Shown in pieces: positions 24,186-30,210 of a stretch of 36,298 nt of DNA. Location: NCBI GenBank assembly GCA_963517825.1, contig CAUQGB010000008.1, positions 1 to 36,298 of the forward strand, in the 5' to 3' direction. The number at the start of each line of letters is the position of its first letter. The first letter of the stretch is position 1. This DNA comes from Nanogingivalis sp963517825. GTDB lineage: Bacteria; Patescibacteriota; Saccharimonadia; Saccharimonadales; Saccharimonadaceae. Under the pieces are notes generated by a model. It was not told where the DNA came from. It made no database searches and saw nothing but the letters and a program-made list of their open reading frames with translations. The position numbers and the translations under genes are program-made.

Positions 24186-24214
24186 ATTATACTATTTTTT
24201 GGCGCTTTTAGCAA
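24186..24214 (-). promoter_or_regulatory. Late promoter A: TTGCTA-N17-TATAAT
   Basis: On the minus strand TTGCTA (24209-24214) and TATAAT (24186-24191) are 17 bases apart. It reads away from the divergent promoter at 24233-24261, leaving only 18 bases between the two -35 elements, so a protein bound there could control both. Confidence 0.8.
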
Positions 24215-24232
24215 TTTTTGGAAAGCTAAATA

Positions 24233-24261
24233 TTGACAAAATTCAAGTTGTTTGTTATAAT
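24233..24261 (+). promoter_or_regulatory. Consensus promoter TTGACA-N17-TATAAT, divergent from promoter A
   Basis: A perfect -35 and -10 with 17-base spacing. Unlike the late promoters it has the full TTGACA box, so it should be active from host polymerase in the lysogen. It drives the small gene at 24371, but a terminator is placed directly behind it. Confidence 0.85.
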
Positions 24262-24293
24262 GAGAAGGATTTAATTTTGAAAAATCATAAAAA

Positions 24294-24345
24294 CCCCAAC
24301 AAAAGTCTCAATTTTATTAGTTTAATATTGGGGCTTTTTGTTTTG
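24294..24345 (+). terminator. Promoter-proximal terminator ahead of the small integrase-operon gene
   Basis: CCCCAA 24294-24299 pairs with TTGGGG 24328-24333, followed by CTTTTTGTTTTG. The loop is long (28 bases). The transcript from the consensus promoter would end after about 75 bases unless read-through occurs. The same position in the second module (28308-28348) also has a terminator with an unrelated stem. Confidence 0.7.
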
Positions 24346-24370
24346 TCTCAATAATAAAATGGAGATATCT

Positions 24371-24766
24371 ATGATTTTTAAACTTGATGAAAAAAGGAAA
24401 AATACAATGAGAGAAAGACTTGGCGAAGCGTGTCAATTTATTGATGACGAACGCTATTTGCCGATGTTTCGGAATAGACAAAAACGATTCCCTGAAGAAT
24501 TTGCAAAAAGTATTGAACTTGCCAAGAAAATTAAAAACGGCGCGAGTAAATATTTTGCTCATATTTGGAGTTCTAAAAATATAAATAAATCACTTGAAAT
24601 TTTACGTAGCATTATTAACCGTGCGAAATCTTTACTTGCAAAAATTCGTTTTGAGAAGAAACAACTAGCTCGAATTAGTAAAGCTCAGAAAGGTGCGAAT
24701 TTTTCTTTACGCGAAAGATATCTGGAGCTTAAAAATGCTAAATTAGATCATAGCTCACTGCTATAA
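24371..24766 (+). CDS. Small basic protein of integrase module, copy 1
   Basis: 131 residues from ATG 24371 with GGAG upstream; the frame opens at 24338, but those codons overlap the terminator. Its core shares a clear pattern with the protein at 28405-28794: LPMFRNRQKRFPEEFAKS, then KYFAHIWSSKNINKSLEILR (residues 59-78), then RAKSLLAKIRFEKK. It is basic and helical. The pair of genes keeps the same place upstream of both integrases, so a role in recombination direction, DNA binding or lysogeny control is plausible. I do not recognise a named family. Confidence 0.65.
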   Translation: MIFKLDEKRKNTMRERLGEACQFIDDERYLPMFRNRQKRFPEEFAKSIELAKKIKNGASKYFAHIWSSKNINKSLEILRSIINRAKSLLAKIRFEKKQLARISKAQKGANFSLRERYLELKNAKLDHSSLL

Positions 24767-25030
24767 TTTAAATTTATTTTTTATTGAAATTTGGGTTTCT
24801 AACCCTTTATTTCTTGCGCTTCGTTGAAAATATTACAACATATTATTTTTTATTGTAAAATAGTAAAAAATATTCAAATTACAATGTCAAATAAAATGCT
24901 TGCGTTATTTCAGAAATGGAGTCTGCGATGAGATAATTTCATAAAATTTTAATAAAAAAATAAGCCGAAATGGTTTATATAAAATGTTGATTTAATTTAT
25001 TTATTTTTTATATAAAGGAGATTTAGATTT
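24767..25030 (+). other. AT-rich leader before integrase 1
   Basis: 264 bases without a gene. It contains a small hairpin GGGTTtctAACCC near 24790, very AT-rich DNA with several possible -10 elements (for example TATAAA around 25009), and the integrase ribosome site AAGGAG at 25015-25020. The position matches the 265-base gap before integrase 2. No strong -35/-10 pair was identified. Confidence 0.5.
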
Positions 25031-25903
25031 ATGCTTGAAGATTACTCACCTGCTGAGAAACAGGTTTATCAATATATTGAATGGTGTCAATTTGTTGCTA
25101 ATTTTACCGAAGCAACTATTAAAAGTAAACGTTCGTATTGTTGGAGTTTTATTGAAAAAATGAACATTTACGACATTAAAGAAATTACAGAAAATGAGGT
25201 TAACGAATGGGTGCGCTGTCGTCTTTCTGGAGATAAGGGCTTTTCAAAAATATCAGTAAACGCTTTGAGGTCTGAAAAAATTCAGATAATGGCTTTTCTC
25301 AAATGGGTTCACAATACACAGGGCGGCACTAAAATTCGTTTTCCGTATGTGGTTAATCCAAAGCCTGAGCCAGTTAACCGTAAATTCTATAGTAGCGCAG
25401 AAATAGACGATATGATCGATAAATGTAAAAGCTTAAAATCTAAAATGATAATTTCACTCGCCTTCGATACTGGGCTTCGCCGAATTGAGATAGTAAATAT
25501 CAAATTCTCTGATATTGTAGGTAATCAAATTAAGACTATTGGTAAAGGACGAAAACTTGGATTTGTTTATTTTTCAAATAGAACTAAAAAATTAATTGAA
25601 CAGTTTTCAAAAACTAACGAATCAGGAGAAATATATTTGCTAAAAAGACGTGAAGAATGCAGGGCGGAATCTTGTGCTTCCGTCATGACGGAGCGGCTAA
25701 AACGTGAATTATTTAAGATAGGCTACCCTAACTTTCAGATTCATGAACTTCGCCATTCTTTCGCTACAGATTTACAGAAAAAAGGCGCAAGAATTGAAGA
25801 GATCCAAAAATTAATGAGACACGGAGACCCAGCTGTTACTCAGCGTTACCTTCACGGGCTTGATGGTGTCTTAGGTGATGTTTGGGCTAAATATAAAGGT
25901 TAA
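25031..25903 (+). CDS. Tyrosine recombinase / phage integrase, intact
   Basis: 290 residues. The N-terminal SAM-like core-binding domain (about 1-105) is followed by the catalytic domain with Arg150 (FDTGLRRIEI), a Lys in GKGRK (171-175), HELRHSF (His238, Arg241), LMRHGDPAVT (His264) and QRYLHG (Tyr273). All catalytic residues are present. XerC/D-like size and order. It is about 4.2 kb from the tRNA-derived attR and shares about the same layout with the frameshifted copy at 29078-29958, so this one is the likely working integrase. Confidence 0.92.
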   Translation: MLEDYSPAEKQVYQYIEWCQFVANFTEATIKSKRSYCWSFIEKMNIYDIKEITENEVNEWVRCRLSGDKGFSKISVNALRSEKIQIMAFLKWVHNTQGGTKIRFPYVVNPKPEPVNRKFYSSAEIDDMIDKCKSLKSKMIISLAFDTGLRRIEIVNIKFSDIVGNQIKTIGKGRKLGFVYFSNRTKKLIEQFSKTNESGEIYLLKRREECRAESCASVMTERLKRELFKIGYPNFQIHELRHSFATDLQKKGARIEEIQKLMRHGDPAVTQRYLHGLDGVLGDVWAKYKG

Positions 25904-25929
25904 AAGACTATTTTACAAAAAATAGTCTT
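25904..25929 (+). repeat. 11-bp inverted repeat behind integrase 1, overlapping a -35
   Basis: AAGACTATTTT 25904-25914 and AAAATAGTCTT 25919-25929 are perfect reverse complements with a four-base loop. The stem begins right after the integrase stop, but no T-run follows; the right arm overlaps the first two bases of the next -35 box. It could be an operator as well as a transcript end. Confidence 0.7.
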
Positions 25930-25956
25930 GACAAAACTGCTAATGTTTGATATAAT
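25928..25956 (+). promoter_or_regulatory. Consensus promoter behind integrase 1
   Basis: TTGACA 25928-25933 and TATAAT 25951-25956 are separated by 17 bases. The transcript would soon fold ATGAGG/CCTCAT (25969-25974 with 25981-25986, loop AAATAA). A competing pairing of GAAATAAC with the GTTATTTC near 26020 is possible. No gene follows on the plus strand; terminase 2 converges from the right. The matching place after integrase 2 also has a promoter and hairpin. Confidence 0.7.
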
Positions 25957-26075
25957 GAGAGCATAGAAATGAGGAAATAACCTCATCTACACTTTAACAA
26001 GCTGGAATAATTCTAAAGAGTTATTTCTGCTTATGTTGTTATATTATATCATATCTTAATTTAGCTAACTAGCAC

Positions 26076-27557
26076 CTAGCTCAAAACAAAATCCTCCACA
26101 CTCACCAGCTTCTGCCCATCCACTAACAACATCCGAATTGCATAAACCATTGCATCCACCATATCATCGTGTGCTCCATTCGGAAACTCCATTAATTGAT
26201 CGTGCAAATCCTGAATCTTGTTTGCGTTTTGCAAAAAATAAATCTTTCCGGATTCGAAAAATCGACTGACACTAATTAAACGTGAAGTCTTATCGGCATT
26301 AGCTTTTAACCCAACCAGCGGTAGTCCAGCTAACAAATCTTTAAACACCAAGCCTAACGCACCCTCTTCGATTCCGATCCTTTCAGGCGAAAATCTCGCA
26401 TTCAACCTTTGAATATCCGCCCCGTTCTCTGAAACACTAAAGCGATCATTACCAACATAACGCACAAATACATTGCCAAATTGGTCGAGGCTCGCCACTA
26501 CTTTTGCAGTTGGGTCGGCAGTATCTCGTTGCGAAACAGCCGGGTCGATCGCTAAAATTGTTCTTCGAATTACCGTATTTTCGGGCAATTCATCAATCCA
26601 CTTAATATTTTCAGGCTTCACAATCAAATCATCTTCGCTAAGTGGCTTATTTTGATATTCTTGAGCAAACACAATCGAGCCCACATATTTCGGGTGGTTC
26701 GGATCATCTCGCAAAGCTTTCAACTCTTCCAAATTCATATGTTCCGGCCATAAAGCAAATTCTTCGCCTTTCTCATCTTTCATGATTGCAGAAAATAGCA
26801 TTGTTCGCCAACTCCGAAAGCCCTCTTTGCCATCTAAGATATTCTGCAAAAGCGAATCATAATGCAAAATCGTTCCAATCATAATAATTCGCCCTTTTCG
26901 GCTCAATGCCGGCATTGCCGCTTTCCGAAACCAATCTTTGAGCTTCTTTCGTTGATAAGCCGTTGCAACCTGTTCGTCATTTTCTAAGTCGTCAAAAATA
27001 ATCAAATCAGGGCGAGCTGAGCCGTCTCGAATACCACGAATTTTCATTCCAGCCCCTTTTGCAGTCCACCGTACGCCACTTGACGTTTTAATATCTCCAT
27101 CTCGCCACAATTCGCCAGTTAAATCACCATAAAGCCACTTTAAACGGATATTGCTATCAATCTCATCACGCAACGCATTCACAAACTCCACACTCTGCGT
27201 TACAGTATCACTGATAATTAAACCAAATCGCACCTTTTCTTGAACTGTTGCCCAAAGTGCATAAGTAAAGTTAACAATTGTCGACTTAGCATGGCCACGA
27301 GGTGCACAAATTGCTACTCTTGAATTTTCACCACTAATTTCTCGCAAAATCTGCTTGTGAAAATCCGGCGTTTCTAATTCGATATATTCTTTTGAAATAA
27401 ACCAACCAAACAAGTGGATATTTTCAGGTCTCTTAAAAATGCCCCTTAAAACTTTCCGTAAAAAGGGTTTATCATGGCGATATTTCTTGCAAATTCGCAA
27501 AATATCTGCTCTTGTCAGTTCTTTATTAGCTAAAGATTGCTTCGTCGAGCTCGGCAT
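26076..27557 (-). CDS. terL: Terminase large subunit of second phage module
   Basis: 493 residues from ATG 27557, with AAGGA about 8 bases upstream; a GTG one codon earlier is possible. Walker A (APRGHAKST) lies at about residues 85-93 and Walker B (LIIFDDLEND) near 185-195. A coupling segment is IIMIGTILHYDSLL, and the nuclease domain has ILAIDPAVSQRDTADPTAK and NGAHDDMVDAM. The frame is full length and appears intact. It differs clearly from the terL at 21829 and belongs with the small subunit at 27526. No portal or capsid genes accompany it. Confidence 0.9.
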   Translation of the reverse strand: MPSSTKQSLANKELTRADILRICKKYRHDKPFLRKVLRGIFKRPENIHLFGWFISKEYIELETPDFHKQILREISGENSRVAICAPRGHAKSTIVNFTYALWATVQEKVRFGLIISDTVTQSVEFVNALRDEIDSNIRLKWLYGDLTGELWRDGDIKTSSGVRWTAKGAGMKIRGIRDGSARPDLIIFDDLENDEQVATAYQRKKLKDWFRKAAMPALSRKGRIIMIGTILHYDSLLQNILDGKEGFRSWRTMLFSAIMKDEKGEEFALWPEHMNLEELKALRDDPNHPKYVGSIVFAQEYQNKPLSEDDLIVKPENIKWIDELPENTVIRRTILAIDPAVSQRDTADPTAKVVASLDQFGNVFVRYVGNDRFSVSENGADIQRLNARFSPERIGIEEGALGLVFKDLLAGLPLVGLKANADKTSRLISVSRFFESGKIYFLQNANKIQDLHDQLMEFPNGAHDDMVDAMVYAIRMLLVDGQKLVSVEDFVLS

Positions 27558-27987
27558 CACTCAAATCCTTTTCTTTCTGAGCCTTAATCTTCAAATCCTT
27601 TTCATCACGCCAACCACAGACATTTTTCATTGCAAAAATCACAAAACTTGCGCTCGTCACACCAGCGAGCCCGATATTAATCAAAAACTCTTCTTGCAAC
27701 TCTTTCGCTTGCTTATAGGCTTCGGAAAATTCTTTATGTTTCTTTCTCCATTCGTGCAAAGTATCCTGATTAACCCCAATTTTTCGTGCAAATTTCGCAA
27801 AAGTTGGCATTTCATTCGCCACTCGTCGCTGAATAATACCCGAATCACCACCATCGGCACTAAGCTTACGTATATCTTCAACTACTCTTGTTGCATTCAC
27901 GCTAAAAAACTTTATAAGTTCTCTACAATATTTTTGACTATATTTTGTAGGTCTTCCAACTTTTTTCTTCTCGCTTTTTTTAGCCAC
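27526..27987 (-). CDS. terS: Terminase small subunit of second module
   Basis: 153 residues from GTG 27987 behind TTGGAGG, which is closer to expectation than the frame-opening codon at 28035 that lies in the attenuator. The basic N-terminus (AKKSEKKKVGRPTKYS) is followed by a helix-turn-helix region (TFAKFARKIGVNQDTLHEWRKKHKEFSEAYKQAKEL) typical of terS DNA-binding domains, then a helical oligomerisation part. Overlaps the terL2 start by 32 bases. Differs from the DUF5681-like terS of the first module. Confidence 0.85.
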   Translation of the reverse strand: MAKKSEKKKVGRPTKYSQKYCRELIKFFSVNATRVVEDIRKLSADGGDSGIIQRRVANEMPTFAKFARKIGVNQDTLHEWRKKHKEFSEAYKQAKELQEEFLINIGLAGVTSASFVIFAMKNVCGWRDEKDLKIKAQKEKDLSDAELDEAIFS

Positions 27988-28000
27988 ATTTCCTCCAATC

Positions 28001-28027
28001 AAAAAAAGACTCCGTAAAATCGGAATC
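28001..28027 (-). terminator. Attenuator of the terS2 operon
   Basis: On the minus strand GATTCCG pairs with CGGAGTC (one G-T pair, loop ATTTTA), followed by seven T. It lies between the promoter at 28044-28052 and the terS2 start at 27987. The layout equals attenuators A to C, but the leader tag GAACCATTTGCG is absent; the RNA would begin near GATAGATGACAC instead. Confidence 0.65.
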
Positions 28028-28043
28028 CGTGTCATCTATCATA

Positions 28044-28052
28044 ATTATATCA
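28044..28052 (-). promoter_or_regulatory. Extended -10 promoter for terS2
   Basis: On the minus strand TGATATAAT is an extended -10 element with TATAAT at 28044-28049. No convincing -35 lies 17 bases upstream. Confidence 0.55.
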
Positions 28053-28102
28053 TAAAACCAAGCTGAACGCATAAGTTATTTCTTGCTAATTGGGAGCAAG
28101 GA

Positions 28103-28190
28103 GTAGCTTTAAATGTGCAGTTCGAACCTTTTGACACGCCACTCTAAATACACGGCACGTTCAACTTGGTATTTCGAACTGATAGGCTAC
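28103..28190. repeat. Two-level inverted repeat in the terS2 / small-gene control region
   Basis: GTAGC 28103-28107 pairs with GCTAC 28186-28190, and CAGTTCGAA 28118-28126 pairs with TTCGAACTG 28173-28181. Between the arms, short complementary pieces (ACG-CC with GG-CA-CGT) extend the fold. It lies between the divergent terS2 promoter and the consensus promoter at 28252. It has no T-run, so it could be an operator or part of a structured RNA. The stretch 28036-28251 otherwise holds no gene. Confidence 0.65.
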
Positions 28191-28251
28191 CCACTTCTAC
28201 ATTCTTATTATACCATAACCACAAGCAATTTTCAATGTTTTTATTCGTATA

Positions 28252-28280
28252 TTGACAACTTCACTCTAGTTTGATATAAT
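28252..28280 (+). promoter_or_regulatory. Consensus promoter TTGACA-N17-TATAAT of second integrase module
   Basis: TTGACA 28252-28257 and TATAAT 28275-28280, 17 bases apart, match the arrangement at 24233-24261 in the first module. Confidence 0.85.
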
Positions 28281-28307
28281 TAAAGAGATTTACATGGATC
28301 CAAAATT

Positions 28308-28348
28308 GCCTCACGCCGTTAGCTCGGCGATAGGGGCTTTTTTGTTTT
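28308..28348 (+). terminator. Promoter-proximal terminator, with overlapping 18-codon frame
   Basis: GCCTC 28308-28312 pairs with GGGGC 28333-28337 around an inner GCCG/CGGC stem, followed by TTTTTT. The transcript from 28287 would end after about 60 bases. An 18-codon frame, MDPKLPHAVSSAIGAFLF, starts at ATG 28294 and runs across the hairpin to a stop at 28350. An AAGAG stretch about eight bases upstream could serve as ribosome site, so translation might melt the terminator. No matching frame exists in the first module, so this could be chance. Confidence 0.65.
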
Positions 28349-28404
28349 AAAATAAAAAGTCTCAAGCTTTTAATAATACTAATTTTAATATTGAAAGCAG
28401 ATTT

Positions 28405-28794
28405 ATGAATCCAAAATCTTTACAAACTTTAAAATTAAAGCTTGGCGATGAAGCCTTATCTTTAATTAGCAATCATAATTTCCTACCGCTTTTCCGTAAA
28501 TGGCAAAAGCAAGAACCGAAACTTTTCGCTCAATCTGTGAAAATGGTAAAAACTATGCAAAAACAAGGCAAAATTCGCGATAAACAAAAATACTTTGCCT
28601 CAATTTGGAGCAATAAAAATGCGAATAAAACATTAGACATTATTCGTAGTTTTTTAGCGCGTGTAAAATCTAAATTAGCTGAAAAACGAGAAGATAAACG
28701 AAAAAACGAAGAGATTAATCAATTCGAGCGAGATTTTAATAGCGCTGGTTATATTAAATTTCAAAAAATGAAAAAGCGTTTTGCTATACAATAG
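28405..28794 (+). CDS. Small basic protein of integrase module, copy 2
   Basis: 129 residues, homologous in pattern to the protein at 24371-24766: FLPLFRKWQKQEPKLFAQS, then KYFASIWSNKNANKTLDIIR (residues 72-91), then RVKSKLAEKREDK. Basic and helical. The ATG at 28405 has AAAGCAG upstream, a weak site. Terminated by a hairpin at 28824-28850. Shared gene order in both modules suggests a role tied to the integrase or prophage state. Confidence 0.65.
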   Translation: MNPKSLQTLKLKLGDEALSLISNHNFLPLFRKWQKQEPKLFAQSVKMVKTMQKQGKIRDKQKYFASIWSNKNANKTLDIIRSFLARVKSKLAEKREDKRKNEEINQFERDFNSAGYIKFQKMKKRFAIQ

Positions 28795-28823
28795 ACAAAG
28801 TTTTAAAAATTAGTTTAAAAAAT

Positions 28824-28850
28824 CAAGTTGCGAGCAATTCGCTTGTTTTG
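28824..28850 (+). terminator. Terminator after the second small protein gene
   Basis: CAAGttGCGA and TCGCTTG form a stem with a short loop, followed by TTTTG. It separates the small protein gene from the integrase pseudogene, and a TATATAATA -10-like element follows near 28872. Confidence 0.6.
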
Positions 28851-29077
28851 TTGCGTTTATCCTAAATTATTATATAATATTCTACAATAAATAAAATTAT
28901 AAGAAAATAAAGGGCAAATTATGTAAAATATCACAAAATATAATGCAATTTTTAGCAAATTTATTTAAGCTGCAATTATTAGATTTTTTCATTTTTTAAA
29001 TCGAGAAATAGCTTAAAGAATATCATTTAAAGAATATCAATAAAATCATTTAAAATTCAATGAAAGGAAAATATATT

Positions 29078-29958
29078 ATGTTAATAGATAAACAAATTAA
29101 CTTATACATTGACTGGTGTAAATTAGATGCAGGCTTTACCCCTGCTACAATTGAAACAAAGCGTTATAATTTACTTAAATTTAAGCAACAAACAAAAATA
29201 ACTGATATTTCTGAGTTTAATTCTCGAAAGTTCACTGAATGGAAAATGGCAATGCTAACTGGTGAATTCGGCGGCATAAAGTATACTCCGCAAACTTGCA
29301 ATAACAGAATTAAAACAGTTATTACTTTTGTAAAGTGGTGTAAAGATATGGGAATTAAGACTGGTATTAAAACGCCCTTAATGACAACTTTCAGGTCGCC
29401 TGAAGATATTCGAGATTATATTTATTATTCTAAAATCAAGTTTTAGAAGTCGCTAAAAACGCAAACCTTGAACATCGAACAATGATTTTATTATTATTCG
29501 ATTCAGGCTTAAGAATTAATGAATTTAGAAATATTCGTGTCGCTGATATAGATTTTTTCAATAAACGCATTTTAGTATTAGGTAAAGGTCGTAAGATGGC
29601 GTATGTTTATTTTACGACAGGAACTGGTATAGAGTTATTAGATTATATTGATGAGCGAGAATTACTTAAATCAGATTATCTGTGGCGAAGTGAGAAAAAC
29701 CAGGGTATGCCCTATACTAAAAAATCATTGAGATTAAAATTAAAGCGTGAGTTTAAAAAATTCGGCTATGATAATTTCCATCTACACCAACTCCGGCACT
29801 CTTTCGCAACTGATCTAGTAAATAATGGCGCATCTCTTCAGGAGGTTCAGCATCTACTCCGTCATGCCTCGATTAATACAACTGAAATATACGTTCATAA
29901 TTTACAAAATTCACTTGGTGACATCTATAAAAAGTTAAAATACGAAAAGTTCTTATGA
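29078..29958 (+). pseudogene. Frameshifted tyrosine recombinase, second module
   Basis: The first part (ATG 29078, AAAGGA upstream, to a stop at 29446) encodes the core-binding domain (LIDKQINLYIDWCKLDAGFTPATIE). The second part, in the -1 frame, reads NQVLEVAKNANLEHRTMILLLFDSGLRINEFRN onward through 29958. Reading through a single-base change near 29431-29446 would give one protein collinear with integrase 1. The catalytic residues Arg (SGLR), Lys (GKGRK), HQLRH, LLRHAS and Tyr (EIYVHN) all survive in the second half. A catalytic-only protein could start at ATG 29482. A classic -1 slippery heptamer is not present at the junction, so decay is more likely than programmed shift. Confidence 0.8.
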
Positions 29959-29965
29959 TTAAGTA

Positions 29966-29994
29966 TTGACTTTTTGAAAACTATGTGCTATAAT
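29966..29994 (+). promoter_or_regulatory. Promoter behind integrase 2 facing attR
   Basis: TTGACT 29966-29971 and TATAAT 29989-29994 are 17 bases apart. The transcript soon forms TTGAGAA/TTCTCAA (30007-30013 with 30020-30026, loop AACAAA) and then crosses the tRNA remnant to the terminator at 30141-30169. It mirrors the promoter/hairpin behind integrase 1. Confidence 0.65.
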
Positions 29995-30074
29995 GATTAC
30001 ATAAGTTTGAGAAAACAAATTCTCAATCAGAAATTATTTAAAACTTTACGCGAATCGTACCGTTTCACAAGATG

Positions 30075-30123
30075 CAAGGTTCTCATCCTGGCAATCGGGG
30101 TTCGATTCCCCGTGAGGTCACCA
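30075..30123 (+). tRNA. 3' half of a tRNA gene (probably Glu, CTC), marking attR
   Basis: From the anticodon arm on: loop TTCTCAT (30080-30086) with a possible CTC anticodon, 3' anticodon strand CCTGG, variable CAAT, a perfect T-arm CGGGG-TTCGATT-CCCCG (30096-30112), acceptor strand TGAGGTC, discriminator A, and encoded CCA (30121-30123). No matching 5' acceptor (GACCTCA) or D-arm lies upstream, so the gene is truncated. The 5' anticodon strand (CAAGG) has a mismatch, which suggests the phage-host junction lies near the anticodon arm. This is the classic product of integration into a tRNA 3' end. The identity of the tRNA is tentative. Confidence 0.8.
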
Positions 30124-30140
30124 ATTTTTTTGAAATACTT

Positions 30141-30169
30141 AGCCTGTTTCGGTAACGAGCAGGCTTTTA
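30141..30169 (+). terminator. Terminator behind the tRNA remnant
   Basis: AGCCTG 30141-30146 pairs with CAGGCT 30160-30165, with an inner TCG/CGA pair, followed by TTTT. Probably the original host terminator of the tRNA gene. Confidence 0.7.
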
Positions 30170-30170
30170 A

Positions 30171-30210
30171 AATAACCTTACAAGAGTATAGTTCCGTAAG
30201 GTTATTTTTT
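30171..30210. terminator. Bidirectional terminator between tRNA remnant and DHH gene
   Basis: AATAACCTTAC 30171-30181 and GTAAGGTTATT 30196-30206 form a perfect 11-bp stem, with T-run on the right. On the minus strand it ends the operon whose last stop is at 30209. Confidence 0.8.

Noticed and set aside
24256..24273. Mini leader peptide MRRI overlapping the -10 box of the small-gene promoter
   Set aside because: The ATG lies within the -10 element, upstream of the expected transcription start, so it would not be in the RNA.
24960..24985. Partial match to the late leader tag (AAATGGTT) in the integrase leader
   Set aside because: Only eight bases match, without the flanking CG and without a terminator at the right distance.
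1..30123. CRISPR array or defence island
   Set aside because: No regularly spaced direct repeats and no nuclease/helicase cluster of a defence type were seen in the prophage.
30040..30123. Complete tRNA gene ending at 30123
   Set aside because: No 5' acceptor strand complementary to TGAGGTC and no D-arm could be found in the 80 bases upstream; only the 3' half fits.
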